A stretch of 64,000 nucleotides of DNA from Thermoleophilia bacterium UBA6103 (GCA_002423545.1 DIWP01000048.1:74303-138302), one strand, 5' to 3'; positions 1 to 8,036 are shown, numbered from the stretch's first letter. Translations and numbers: made by a program. The notes: generated by a model from the letters alone, not told the origin.

Positions 1-397
1 CCAGCCAGGCCCAGCCGCTGCCGAAGCGGCCCACAGCCGCCGCCTTGAACTCCTGGGCGAACTTCTCGTAGTCACCGAACGTGGAGTCCAGACAGCCGGC
101 GATGTCGCCGTGCGGCTTGCCGCCGCCGCCGTCGGGCGTCATGCAGTTCCAGAAGAAGGTGTGGTTCCACACCTGGGCGGCGTTGTTGAACACGCCCGCC
201 TTGGCCGCGTCGCCGGCGGTCGCCGTGATGATCTCCTCGAGCGGCTTGTCGGCCAGATCGGTGCCCTCGACGAGCTTGTTGAGGTTGTCGACGTATGCCT
301 TGTGGTGCTTGCCGTAGTGGAAGCTGATGGTCTTGGCCGAGCACATCGGGGCCAGCGCATCCTGGGGGTACGGCAGCGGGGGCAGTTCGAAAGCCAT
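1..397 (-). CDS. sodB: Superoxide dismutase, Fe/Mn family (C-terminus beyond window)
   Basis: Converts superoxide to oxygen and peroxide in the cytoplasm. About 132 codons are visible, against roughly 195-200 for a complete enzyme; the rest lies before base 1. The start MAFELPPLPYPQDAL is typical of the family, followed by the metal-binding HYGKHHKAYVDNLN and the second metal His in NHTFFWNCMTP; the glycine-rich stretch after that motif resembles Fe-type enzymes. The ATG at 397 has an AGGAGG ribosome site upstream. It is last in a minus-strand redox operon, 45 bases after the Rieske gene, which fits a role in oxygen protection. The metal (Fe, Mn or cambialistic) cannot be fixed from this part. 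Confidence 0.95.
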   Translation of the reverse strand, partial: MAFELPPLPYPQDALAPMCSAKTISFHYGKHHKAYVDNLNKLVEGTDLADKPLEEIITATAGDAAKAGVFNNAAQVWNHTFFWNCMTPDGGGGKPHGDIAGCLDSTFGDYEKFAQEFKAAAVGRFGSGWAWL

Positions 398-442
398 GGA
401 CATCCTCCTGGTCGACGTTGGTGAGCGGTCGGGAGACCTTCC

Positions 443-829
443 CTACATCTCCACTTCGACCACCCCGTCGCGCACGCGCACGGCGTAGGTGGCGAGATCG
501 TGGACGCGGACCTTCCATTCCAGCCGCATCTGGACCTTGCCGAACCGACGGTACGGTTCCGGCGGCCGCTGGTCGCCGTAATCGTGGTCGATCGGGTTGC
601 TGAGCGCTTCGCCGGTGCGAACGTCGAACTGGACGTGGTGCAGCGGACAGGTGAGGTATGGACCGTCGAGCGGTCCCTGCTCCAGCGGCGCGTTCATGTG
701 CCCGCAGCGCCGGCTCACGGCGTAGAACGACCCGTCGACGTTGCACACGGCGACTTCGACCTCGCCGTCCCGGACGTACTTCACGCCGCCCGGCGCCAGC
801 TCGCCTTCCCTGCATGCCTCGATCCACAT
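443..829 (-). CDS. Rieske [2Fe-2S] ferredoxin-like protein
   Basis: A 128-residue soluble electron carrier. It shows the Rieske cluster ligands CGH and, 17 residues on, CPLHH, each giving one Cys and one His to a [2Fe-2S] cluster. The frame is open further upstream, but the ATG at 829 (MWIEACREGEL) is preceded by a GAGGAG-type ribosome site and lies just after the end of the FTR gene, so I chose it. The fold resembles ferredoxin components of ring-hydroxylating dioxygenases and NirD-like proteins, but no oxygenase is nearby. Its place between ftrB and sodB suggests a role in thiol or oxidative-stress redox chemistry. The partner is unknown. Confidence 0.88.
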   Translation of the reverse strand: MWIEACREGELAPGGVKYVRDGEVEVAVCNVDGSFYAVSRRCGHMNAPLEQGPLDGPYLTCPLHHVQFDVRTGEALSNPIDHDYGDQRPPEPYRRFGKVQMRLEWKVRVHDLATYAVRVRDGVVEVEM

Positions 830-840
830 GGGCCCGCTCC

Positions 841-1176
841 TCACTCGCCGGGGATCTGATCGACGGGGATCTGCGGCAGGCTGTCGGGATCGTCGACATC
901 CTGATGAACGAACAGCCCGCACCAGCAGCGGCGCATGGCATCGAAGTGCCGCCGGTGGTAGGGGATGCACGGACAGACGATCCGCATGTCTGCGGCGCGC
1001 TCCTCGGTACGCCCCTGGCACGGGCAGTAGGGGGCGCCGTGCTCGGCCTCCAGCTTGACTTCCTGCTCGAGCAGGAAGTCGGCCAGCTCCTCGTCGGGCG
1101 TGAACTTGTACCCCAGCGCCTCTACCACGCGAGTGTGGAAGTGGCGCAGCGCCTCCTTGCGCGCCTCGGGATTCAT
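841..1176 (-). CDS. ftrB: Ferredoxin-thioredoxin reductase catalytic chain
   Basis: A 111-residue protein with the signature of the FTR beta chain: CPC at about residues 51-53, a second CPC about 17 residues later, and a third C-x-C motif (CWC where chloroplast enzymes have CHC). These cysteines bind a [4Fe-4S] cluster and form the redox-active disulfide that passes electrons from ferredoxin to thioredoxin-like proteins. No variable (alpha) chain is present, as is usual in non-photosynthetic bacteria. It follows the glutaredoxin-like gene by 7 bases, which suggests that protein is its substrate. The Trp in the third motif is a small deviation. Confidence 0.9.
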   Translation of the reverse strand: MNPEARKEALRHFHTRVVEALGYKFTPDEELADFLLEQEVKLEAEHGAPYCPCQGRTEERAADMRIVCPCIPYHRRHFDAMRRCWCGLFVHQDVDDPDSLPQIPVDQIPGE

Positions 1177-1183
1177 GCCCGCC

Positions 1184-1459
1184 TCATCCCTGCGGCTTCC
1201 AGCCGGCCTGCTTGAGCAGGTCGGTGAACTTGTCGGGGTTGTAGCCCTGGACGGCGGTACCGTCGATCACCGCGACCGGATACTGCAGCGACCCCACCAG
1301 CTCGACGACCTTGTCTCGCGCCGCCTGACGGTCTTTGCGCCCCAGCGTGTCGATGTCGAGGAAGTGGTACGTGAGGCCGCGCTCGTCGAAGAACTTCTTG
1401 GTCTTGCGACACCACGGACAGGTGCTGAGGGTGTACAGCATGATGTCGATCTCTGGCAT
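1184..1459 (-). CDS. Glutaredoxin-like thiol-disulfide protein
   Basis: A 91-residue thioredoxin-fold protein with the active site CPWC at residues 14-17, in the position of glutaredoxin CPYC, and a conserved cis-proline region (YPVAVIDG). It probably shuttles reducing equivalents as a dithiol. The ATG at 1459 has GGAGCG eight bases upstream and sits 4 bases after the preceding Rieske gene, so the two are probably translated from one message. The direct neighbour downstream is the FTR catalytic chain, so I infer reduction by ferredoxin via FTR rather than by glutathione. The final target is unknown. Confidence 0.88.
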   Translation of the reverse strand: MPEIDIMLYTLSTCPWCRKTKKFFDERGLTYHFLDIDTLGRKDRQAARDKVVELVGSLQYPVAVIDGTAVQGYNPDKFTDLLKQAGWKPQG

Positions 1460-1463
1460 TGGC

Positions 1464-1784
1464 TCACGCTCCGGGCAGTTCGATCAGGATGTCGTCGCCG
1501 TCCTTCTTGACCGGGTAGGTGGTCACGCGGATCTCAGGCGCGGTGACCATCTCGCCGGTACGGACATGGAAGGACCAGTCATGGCAGGGGCAGGTGATGA
1601 TGCCGCCGTCGACGCGGCCGGCTTCCAGCGGACACGACATGTGGGGGCAGCGGTTGGCGATGGCGTAGACCTCGTCGCCCTGAGGGACCAGCAACACTGC
1701 CACGCCCTTTGGATACACGGGCAGGACACCGGCCTTGGGAAGCTTGCTCCGGGTCGTCACGACCACCCATTCTGACTGCGACAC
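1464..1784 (-). CDS. Rieske [2Fe-2S] protein, NirD-like
   Basis: A 106-residue Rieske protein with ligand motifs CPHMSCPL and CPCHDWSF, close in size to the small subunit of assimilatory nitrite reductase (NirD) and to stand-alone Rieske ferredoxins. No NirB or oxygenase is present. The frame is open to 1829, but GTG at 1784 is preceded by GGGAGG and begins a family-like N-terminus (VSQSEWVVV), so I use it. It is the first gene of the redox operon, 4 bases before the glutaredoxin-like gene. It is distinct in sequence from the second Rieske protein at 443-829, so recent duplication is unlikely. Confidence 0.87.
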   Translation of the reverse strand: MSQSEWVVVTTRSKLPKAGVLPVYPKGVAVLLVPQGDEVYAIANRCPHMSCPLEAGRVDGGIITCPCHDWSFHVRTGEMVTAPEIRVTTYPVKKDGDDILIELPGA

Positions 1785-1996
1785 GCCACCTCCCTCGGGC
1801 CTTTGCGGGTTCGGCCTCACACTTCCCACAGAACGAGGGGCACAAACGCGGCGGCACGTCCGGGAGCGCTCGACGACGGCGACGAGCTCGAAGAGCGAAG
1901 GAGAGGCGTGCCGACCCGAGAAGACATGCGGCCACCGGTCCCGGGCCGTGGCCTGCGGCCGTCCGGCGGCCGTGTCAGGGACGTCTCAGGCTCGTC

Positions 1997-2404
1997 TCAC
2001 CGCACGTCGACGGTCAGAATGAAGTACTCTGGAGACTGGGTGGGATCCCACTCCTGTCGGTAGACACCATCGATGGTCTGCTTGCCGGTGGCGGTGACCT
2101 TGATGTGCCACTCGTGCGTCCCGCCGGCACCGACCAGATCGCCGGCGTCCTCGCCCTGCACGTACGCTTCGCCATCGAGGCTCAGACCCTCGGACAGGGT
2201 CATCGACCAGTTGTAGCCGGTCGTGAGGTTCTCCGGCAGCGTCAGCACGAGCACATCGCCGGTCGCCGCCGTGATCGTCGTCCCGCTGGCCGACCTGCCG
2301 ACGGGGATCTCCGTGCCTCCGCCGCAGGCGCTCACGGCGAGCGACGATGCCACGACAAGGCAGCCGACGACGACAGAGCAGCGGCAGAACACGAGCAGAT
2401 GCAT
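1997..2404 (-). CDS. Chagasin-type (I42) lipoprotein, single domain
   Basis: A 135-residue secreted lipoprotein. The N-terminus has a hydrophobic signal ending in the lipobox LAVSAC, predicting diacylglycerol attachment. The rest is one chagasin/ICP-like domain: the first inhibitory loop appears as LTTGYNW (family NPTTGYxW), followed by the Gly-rich GAGGTHEW loop. Chagasins inhibit papain-family cysteine peptidases; that this protein does so is inferred from family membership. A second member with five such domains lies at 6246-8036. It stands apart from the redox operon by 212 bases and diverges from the FAD oxidoreductase gene. Confidence 0.85.
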   Translation of the reverse strand: MHLLVFCRCSVVVGCLVVASSLAVSACGGGTEIPVGRSASGTTITAATGDVLVLTLPENLTTGYNWSMTLSEGLSLDGEAYVQGEDAGDLVGAGGTHEWHIKVTATGKQTIDGVYRQEWDPTQSPEYFILTVDVR

Positions 2405-2527
2405 CGATCCCTCCCCACCAGACGATCACCTCATCCGGGGCGGTATTCGTGCCTGTCGCCGGCGGACCTGCCGGCCACACGCGGAGCGACACACTGGGAC
2501 GCAAAGGTCCCTGGGGTGGGCGGCCGT

Positions 2528-2556
2528 TTGTGTTCGTGGCAGTCGGGGACTAGTAT
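2528..2556 (+). promoter_or_regulatory. Candidate sigma-70 promoter for the FAD oxidoreductase-purA pair
   Basis: A -35-like TTGTGT (2528-2533) is followed after exactly 17 bases by a -10-like TAGTAT (2551-2556), about 42 bases before the ATG at 2599. The local sequence is more AT-rich than its surroundings. There is no strong ribosome site in front of the gene. The -35 match is modest, so this is a proposal. Confidence 0.4.
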
Positions 2557-2598
2557 CTTGGGCTTGGGAGCCGCCTCCGGTCCCGACCCCAGAGCACC

Positions 2599-4095
2599 AT
2601 GGATCGCACCCGTTTCGACGTCGTCATCGTTGGGGCCGGCCCTGCCGGCATCTTCGCCGCACTCGAGCTCGTCCGTCGCAACGGTCTCTCGGTACTCCTC
2701 GTCGAGAAGGGCCCGGACATCGACAAGCGGCGCTGTCCGGCCCGCGCCACCGGCGTCTGCGCGCACTGTGAGCCCTGCGGCATCACCTGTGGCTGGGGCG
2801 GCGCCGGCGCCTTCTCCGACGGCAAGCTGACACTCTCACCGGCGGTCGGCGGCTGGCTCACCGACTTCGTCTCCGAGGCCGAGCTGCAGGGACTCATCGA
2901 CTACGTGGACGGCGTCTGGCGCGAGTACGGCGCTCCCGACAAGGTGCATGGCGGCAACGGCAAGACGATCGAGCGCCTGCGGCGCGAGGCGCTGCTGCAC
3001 GGCCTCACGCTGGTGGCCGCCCCGCTCCGTCATGTGGGTACCGAACGCGCCTACCTGATCCTCACCCGTCTGCGCGCCGAGCTCGAGCGCGAGGTCGCCG
3101 TGGCCACCTCGACAGAGGCGGTCCGCATCCTCACTCAGGACGGTCACGCCGCCGGCATCGAGCTGGCCAACGGCACCATGTATCACGCCGACGCCGTGAT
3201 CCTCGCCCCCGGACGCCAGGGCGCCGGCTGGCTGGTCGACGAATGTCGGCGCCTCGGTCTCCAGATCCGCGCCAACGCCGTCGACATCGGCGTGCGTGTC
3301 GAGGTGCCGGCGGTGGTCATGGAGCCGCTCACGACGCTGCTCTACGAGAGCAAGCTCATCTACTACACCCCGACCTTCGACGACCAGGTACGCACGTTCT
3401 GCATGAACCCGTACGGCGTGGTCTCGCTCGAGAACTACGGCGACGTGCTCACCGTCAACGGCCACAGCTATGCGGACCAGCGCACCGAGAACACCAACTT
3501 CGCGCTGCTGGTCTCCACGCAGTTCACCGAGCCGTTCGACGACCCGATCACCTACGGCAAGTCGATCGCCAGGCTCGCCAACCTGCTCGGAGAAGACATC
3601 CTGGTGCAGCGGCTCGGCGACCTGCAGCAAGGCAAGCGGTCCACGCCGGAGCGGCTGGAGCGCAGCACCGTGCAGCCGACGCTGCAGGGGGCCACGCCGG
3701 GCGACCTGTCGTTCGTGCTGCCGTACCGGTACCTGCGTGACATCCTCGAGATGCTCGAGGCGATGGACGCGCTGGTACCCGGCGTCAAGGCGCGCGACAC
3801 GCTGCTGTACGGCGCCGAGGTGAAGTTCTACTCAGCGCGCCCGCAGCTCGACGACGGCCTGCAGACGCGGATCCCCGGGTTGTACGCCGTCGGCGACGGC
3901 GCCGGCGTCACCCGCGGCCTGGTGCAGGCCAGCGCCGCCGGCGTCCTGGCCGCCCGCGCCATCCTGGCCGGCCGCACGCCGGACTCGGGCGCCGCAGCGA
4001 TGAAGGCGCCGGCGACCGCCGACATCGGCGCCTCACAGACTCCCTCCGACCCGGCCGCGGCGCCGGGCAAGCAACCGACGAGAAAGGGGCCGTGA
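2599..4095 (+). CDS. FAD-dependent dehydrogenase (COG2509-like)
   Basis: A 498-residue flavoprotein. The N-terminus carries the dinucleotide-binding motif VIVGAGPAGIFAALELVRR (GxGxxG), and a second FAD contact is seen near the C-terminus (GLYAVGDGAGVTRGLVQA). Between residues 44 and 65 there is a Cys-rich segment with CxxC pairs (CAHCEPC) preceding GWGGAGAFSDGKLTL, characteristic of this family of uncharacterised dehydrogenases. The substrate is not known. The stop codon TGA shares one base with the purA ATG, so the two genes are translationally coupled, which hints at a link with nucleotide metabolism or may be chance. About 40 C-terminal residues are low-complexity Ala/Pro. Confidence 0.85.
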   Translation: MDRTRFDVVIVGAGPAGIFAALELVRRNGLSVLLVEKGPDIDKRRCPARATGVCAHCEPCGITCGWGGAGAFSDGKLTLSPAVGGWLTDFVSEAELQGLIDYVDGVWREYGAPDKVHGGNGKTIERLRREALLHGLTLVAAPLRHVGTERAYLILTRLRAELEREVAVATSTEAVRILTQDGHAAGIELANGTMYHADAVILAPGRQGAGWLVDECRRLGLQIRANAVDIGVRVEVPAVVMEPLTTLLYESKLIYYTPTFDDQVRTFCMNPYGVVSLENYGDVLTVNGHSYADQRTENTNFALLVSTQFTEPFDDPITYGKSIARLANLLGEDILVQRLGDLQQGKRSTPERLERSTVQPTLQGATPGDLSFVLPYRYLRDILEMLEAMDALVPGVKARDTLLYGAEVKFYSARPQLDDGLQTRIPGLYAVGDGAGVTRGLVQASAAGVLAARAILAGRTPDSGAAAMKAPATADIGASQTPSDPAAAPGKQPTRKGP

Positions 4096-5450
4096 TGCCC
4101 GGGACAGTCGTGATCGGCGCCCAGTGGGGCGATGAAGGCAAGGGCAAGATCACCGATCTGCTGGCCGCCAAGAGCGACGTCGTCGTGCGCTACCAGGGTG
4201 GCAACAACGCCGGGCACACCATCGTGCGCGACGGCGAGGAGTTCAAGCTTCACCTCATCCCCTCGGGCATCCTCTACCCGGAGAAGACCTGCGTGATCGG
4301 CAACGGTGTCGTGGTCGACCCACACATCCTCTTCGGCGAGATCGACGCCCTGCGCTCCCGCGGCCTGCCGGTCCAGAACCTGCGCATCTCCGGCAACGCC
4401 CACCTGATCATGCCCTGGCACCTGCTGCTCGACGGCGCTTGGGAGAAGCAGCTCGGCAAGCTCCAGATCGGCACCACGCGGCGTGGCATCGGCCCCTGCT
4501 ACACCGACAAGTTCGCCCGCCTGGGCATCCGCGTGCAGGACCTGCTCGACGACGACATCCTGCGGCAGAAGGTCCGCGCCGCGCTGGAAGAGAAGAACTG
4601 GCTCCTGCACAACCGCTTCGACATCGGCATCCTCGACCCCGACCAGGTCACCGACGAGTACCTGGCGTACCGCGCCCGCATCGAGCCGTACATCTGCGAC
4701 GCCAGCCTGCTGGTGAACCAGGCGCTCGACGAGGGCAAGGAGGTCCTCTTCGAGGGCGCCCAGGGCACGCTCCTCGATGTTGATTTCGGCACCTATCCGT
4801 TCGTGACCAGCAGCAACCCCATCGCCGGCGGCGCCTGCGCCGGGGTGGGCGTGGGACCCACCCGCATCGATCACGTCGTCGGCGTCGCCAAGGCGTACAC
4901 CACACGCGTCGGCGAGGGACCGTTCCCGACCGAGCTCTTCGACGATGACGGCGAAGCGATGTGTGAGGCCGGCCGCGAGTTCGGCACCACCACCGGCCGC
5001 AAGCGCCGCTGCGGCTGGCTCGACCTGGTGGCGCTCAAGTACGCCGTGCGCGTCAGTGGCGTGACCCACCTGGCCATCACCAAGCTCGACGTGCTGACCG
5101 GCTTCGACCCGATCAAGGTGTGCACGCGCTACCGCTCGATCGGCGGCGACGCGCACGTCGACGGCGGCCGGCCGGACAGCGCCGGTCCCGACGCGGGCAC
5201 CGTCTTCGAGGAGTTCCCGCTCCGTCAGACCGACTTCCACCACGCCCGGCCGCTGCACCAGGAGCTGCCCGGCTGGAGCGAGGAGATCCGCGACTGCGAG
5301 GAGTGGGCCGACCTGCCGCAGGCGGCGCGCGACTACGTGCAGTTCATCGCCGACTTCACGCAGACGCGCGTCAAGTTCATCGCCGTCGGCCCCGGTCGCG
5401 ACGAGACGATCATCCTGCCGCGCAGCATCGGTCGCGGCGGGGCGGTCTGA
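4095..5450 (+). CDS. purA: Adenylosuccinate synthetase
   Basis: Catalyses the GTP-dependent joining of IMP and aspartate, the first committed step to AMP. The 451-residue sequence starts with the GTP-binding loop GAQWGDEGKGKITD and carries the NNAGHTI motif, QGTLLDVDFGTYPFVTSS, and the C-terminal TTGRKRRCGWLD typical of PurA. A GTG three bases earlier is also in frame, but the ATG at 4095 gives the usual N-terminus and has AAAGGGG upstream. It overlaps the FAD oxidoreductase stop by one base. A 13-bp hairpin follows the gene. Confidence 0.97.
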   Translation: MPGTVVIGAQWGDEGKGKITDLLAAKSDVVVRYQGGNNAGHTIVRDGEEFKLHLIPSGILYPEKTCVIGNGVVVDPHILFGEIDALRSRGLPVQNLRISGNAHLIMPWHLLLDGAWEKQLGKLQIGTTRRGIGPCYTDKFARLGIRVQDLLDDDILRQKVRAALEEKNWLLHNRFDIGILDPDQVTDEYLAYRARIEPYICDASLLVNQALDEGKEVLFEGAQGTLLDVDFGTYPFVTSSNPIAGGACAGVGVGPTRIDHVVGVAKAYTTRVGEGPFPTELFDDDGEAMCEAGREFGTTTGRKRRCGWLDLVALKYAVRVSGVTHLAITKLDVLTGFDPIKVCTRYRSIGGDAHVDGGRPDSAGPDAGTVFEEFPLRQTDFHHARPLHQELPGWSEEIRDCEEWADLPQAARDYVQFIADFTQTRVKFIAVGPGRDETIILPRSIGRGGAV

Positions 5451-5483
5451 CGTCGCACCCGGACCCGGTACACCCACCTGCCA

Positions 5484-5520
5484 TCGTGGCGCCGGCCGCC
5501 ACAGGCAGCCGGCGCCACGA
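5484..5520 (+). terminator. Hairpin terminator after purA
   Basis: Perfect 13-bp inverted repeat: TCGTGGCGCCGGC at 5484-5496 pairs with 5508-5520 across an 11-base loop, 33 bases after the purA stop. No T-tract follows, as is common for hairpin terminators in high-GC Gram-positives. Confidence 0.6.
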
Positions 5521-5622
5521 CCGGCGGCAGCACGTCCGGCGCCGCCCGACACGGTGTTCCGCGGCGGCGCAGTGCCGCGTGCGCTTCGTCGTGCAGAGCG
5601 CTGTCCGTGCTTGACGCGCGGG

Positions 5623-5628
5623 TATAAT
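5623..5628 (+). promoter_or_regulatory. Perfect TATAAT -10 element
   Basis: A consensus -10 hexamer in a GC-rich setting, 53 bases before the GTG of the 157-residue unknown gene. No good -35 sits 16-18 bases upstream; the nearby TTGACG (5611-5616) is only 6 bases away and cannot act with it. It may be an activator-dependent promoter or chance. Confidence 0.35.
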
Positions 5629-5680
5629 CGCGAGCGAGGGTGGGTATCGCCCACTCCGGCCGTCCCCGTCGCTCTCGCTG

Positions 5681-6154
5681 GTGACCACGGTGGAACAAGC
5701 GACCGCAGATCAGGCGCGCCGCTCACGCAGCGTCGCGGCCCTGCTTGCGCTGCGTTGCAGATGCCGGCGGCTCGACTACGAGCGGCTCTCGCAGGCGGCC
5801 AGGGATTCGCGTGACGTCCTCTGCCGCCTGAAGGGCACCGTCCACTTCGTCAGGCGCGAGCCCTTCGATGATCCCGGCGACCACAGCGCCACCGGCGTGG
5901 TCCCGCTCCCGGAGAGTCCAGCACCGGGCAGCCGGCGGGAGCGCATGCGGCTGATCGTCTCGGTCACCAAAGACCGGCTGGGCAAGCTCTGGCAGGACGA
6001 TGTGATCGTCGAGTGCGACCGGCACGAGCCGGTCGACTGCGGCGACCTGGTGACCATCTGGGGCCGCTGCGCCGGCACTCACTCGTTCGTCTGCAGCGGC
6101 GGCTGGACGTGCACCGTGCCGCGCATCCTCGCACTCCGCCTGCGCAAGCGCTGA
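5681..6154 (+). CDS. Protein of unknown function, Cys-rich C-terminus
   Basis: I do not recognise this 157-residue protein. Third codon positions are strongly G/C, as in its neighbours, so it is probably coding. The N-terminal half is basic and helical. The C-terminal half (from about residue 88) looks like a small beta domain: LIVSVTKDRLGKLWQDDVIVECDR, then VTIWGRCAGTHSFVCSGGWTC, with several cysteines that might bind metal. No signal peptide or membrane segment is seen. The start is uncertain: GTG at 5681 has no clear ribosome site, and GTG at 5690 is an alternative. It lies alone between the purA terminator and a bidirectional terminator. Confidence 0.55.
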   Translation: MTTVEQATADQARRSRSVAALLALRCRCRRLDYERLSQAARDSRDVLCRLKGTVHFVRREPFDDPGDHSATGVVPLPESPAPGSRRERMRLIVSVTKDRLGKLWQDDVIVECDRHEPVDCGDLVTIWGRCAGTHSFVCSGGWTCTVPRILALRLRKR

Positions 6155-6167
6155 GCCGCGCCGTCCG

Positions 6168-6199
6168 CGGGCGGGAGCTGCGCTCGCAGCTCCCGCCCG
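6168..6199. terminator. Bidirectional hairpin terminator between convergent genes
   Basis: Perfect 13-bp stem (CGGGCGGGAGCTG at 6168-6180 with 6187-6199) and a 6-base loop. It lies between the end of the plus-strand gene at 6154 and the end of the minus-strand chagasin gene at 6246, so it can serve both. Confidence 0.7.
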
Positions 6200-6245
6200 T
6201 CGTCCCTCACTGAAGGAGACCGGTCCCTCGTCCCTCGACGACGAG

Positions 6246-8036
6246 TCACTGCTTCACGGTCACCCACGTGGACCACACGGCCTCCGGTACCACGTCCTGG
6301 TCGGGGGTGCTCACCTCGCCGGCCGGCTTGTACATGGCGAGCACGAGCTCGCTGCCGGGTCCGGTGGCGCTCCACTTCATGGTCACGATGCCCGGTGCGC
6401 CCATGGCATCGCTCTCGGGCTCAAAGGTCGGGTCTCCGTCCTGGATGAGGATCGCGTTGTCGGGCGTGGCGTCCATCCACTCGTAGCCGGTGGTCGGATT
6501 GCCGGGCAGCTTGACGGCCAGCGTGTCGCCGGCCTTGAGCTCCACCGGCTCACCGGGCTTGGTGATCACGGCCTCGAACGTCTTGTGCCGAGCACCTTTG
6601 GCGACCGCCGCCCGGAACGCGAACGTCGACTCGGGGGCCTGGCCCTGCGCGGCGTGCAGCAGGATCGGCGTCGTGCCGCCGGCGCCCACCGCCTCGAAGG
6701 TGAGCGTGACGATGCCGGCAGCGCCGGGCTCGGAGCTCTCGGCCGTGAACTTCGCCTGACCGACCTGCTTGAGCACGCCGCCGTCGATCGACTCGACGAC
6801 CCACTCGTACGCGGTGCCGGCCTGACCCTTGAGGTGGACCTGCAGCCTGTCACCGACGTGCAGCGGCACGAGCGGCGCCGCCTTCTTCTCGAGCGCCCTC
6901 ACGACGATCGGCTGCTCGGGAGCGACGCTCTGGAACTTCCATTCACGCGAGCGCAGCGGGCCGGTGCTGCCGCTGTTCTGATCGTGGTAGGCGGCATCGA
7001 GCGTGATGTCGCCGGCGCCCTTGACGGCGAACGTATACGTCAGGGTACCGCCGGCGCCCATGGCATCGCCGTCGGGCTCAAAGTCCGGCTCGCCCTTCTG
7101 GACCAGCGCCCCCTCCGGGGTCGCCTGCATCGACCACCCATAGCCTGTCGTGGGATTGCCCTTGACGACGACCTCGAGCGTGCCGCCTTCGACCAGATGC
7201 GTCACGACGCCGCGCTCGGCCGTCGTGGCGTCGACCTGCACCGTACCCGGCTTGGCGCTCGGCACCACCTCGGCGGTGACGGCGTAGACGCCGGCGATGC
7301 GATTGCTGCCCGGGGCGCGCAGTGAGAAGACGACCGTCGCCTGGCCGGCGGCGGCGCCCTTGAACGAGAACGTGGTCAGGTCCGGCGCGCCGGGCTGCTC
7401 GCCCTGCGCGCTCACCTGCGGCTGGCCCGTCTGAGCGAGAGCACCGCTGCTGACCTCGTCGACCTGCCAGACGTAGCCGGTCGAGGCGGACGCTCCGTGG
7501 AGCGTCACCTCCAGCGTGTCGCCTTCATGCATCATCGCCGTCTCGGAGATGTAGCTCTCGTTGATCTTGACACGTGCGGCGCGCGTGCCCTCCTGCACGT
7601 CGATGTAGACCGTCGAGACGTGCGCCGGGGTCGTATCGTCCTTTCCGGGGGGCATCTCCTTGAGCACCACCAGGGCGCCGCCGGCCTTGACGGCCTTGAG
7701 GGGGATGGTCACCACGCCGGAGGCGCCGTCCAGGTCGCTCTCGGCTTTGAACGTGGGCTCGCCCGCCGTCTCGACGACGCCGCCCTCGTCCAGATCCGCC
7801 TGCCACATGTAGCCGGTGCTGGGATTGCCGGGCAGTGAGATGTCGATGATGTCGCCGACGTGCACGCTGAGGGTCTTGGCCTCTGCCGCCGTGCTCACCT
7901 CGACGGTCACCGTGCTCGCCTTGGGTGACGGGGTCGATGCGGCGCCTTCGTCGGACGACCCGCAGCCGACCAGACCCAGTGCCAACACGGCCAGCGCCCC
8001 GCAGGCTGCCGCCGCTCCCAACAGCTTGTACCTCAT
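6246..8036 (-). CDS. Five-domain chagasin-type (I42) lipoprotein
   Basis: A 596-residue exported lipoprotein: signal peptide with lipobox LVGC (Cys25), a short Ser/Pro linker, then five tandem chagasin/ICP-like domains at about residues 42-150, 155-265, 268-376, 380-486 and 488-596. Each carries a version of the inhibitory L2 loop: NPSTGYMW, SASTGYVW, NPTTGYGW, GTAYEW and NPTTGYEW. The fourth is degenerate (it lacks the NPTTG part). Gly-rich L4-type loops (DGASG, GAGG, GAAG, GAPG) recur at matching distances in most repeats. Known chagasins are single-domain inhibitors of papain-like cysteine peptidases; a multi-headed surface inhibitor or an adhesive scaffold is my inference. It diverges from the two-component genes across 223 bases. 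Confidence 0.85.
   Translation of the reverse strand: MRYKLLGAAAACGALAVLALGLVGCGSSDEGAASTPSPKASTVTVEVSTAAEAKTLSVHVGDIIDISLPGNPSTGYMWQADLDEGGVVETAGEPTFKAESDLDGASGVVTIPLKAVKAGGALVVLKEMPPGKDDTTPAHVSTVYIDVQEGTRAARVKINESYISETAMMHEGDTLEVTLHGASASTGYVWQVDEVSSGALAQTGQPQVSAQGEQPGAPDLTTFSFKGAAAGQATVVFSLRAPGSNRIAGVYAVTAEVVPSAKPGTVQVDATTAERGVVTHLVEGGTLEVVVKGNPTTGYGWSMQATPEGALVQKGEPDFEPDGDAMGAGGTLTYTFAVKGAGDITLDAAYHDQNSGSTGPLRSREWKFQSVAPEQPIVVRALEKKAAPLVPLHVGDRLQVHLKGQAGTAYEWVVESIDGGVLKQVGQAKFTAESSEPGAAGIVTLTFEAVGAGGTTPILLHAAQGQAPESTFAFRAAVAKGARHKTFEAVITKPGEPVELKAGDTLAVKLPGNPTTGYEWMDATPDNAILIQDGDPTFEPESDAMGAPGIVTMKWSATGPGSELVLAMYKPAGEVSTPDQDVVPEAVWSTWVTVKQ

Noticed and set aside
5611..5628. TTGACG and TATAAT as a -35/-10 pair
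   Set aside because: The spacer is only 6 bases, so the two hexamers cannot form one sigma-70 promoter.
3828..5726. Minus-strand open frame of 632 codons over purA
   Set aside because: A shadow of purA with no recognisable family.
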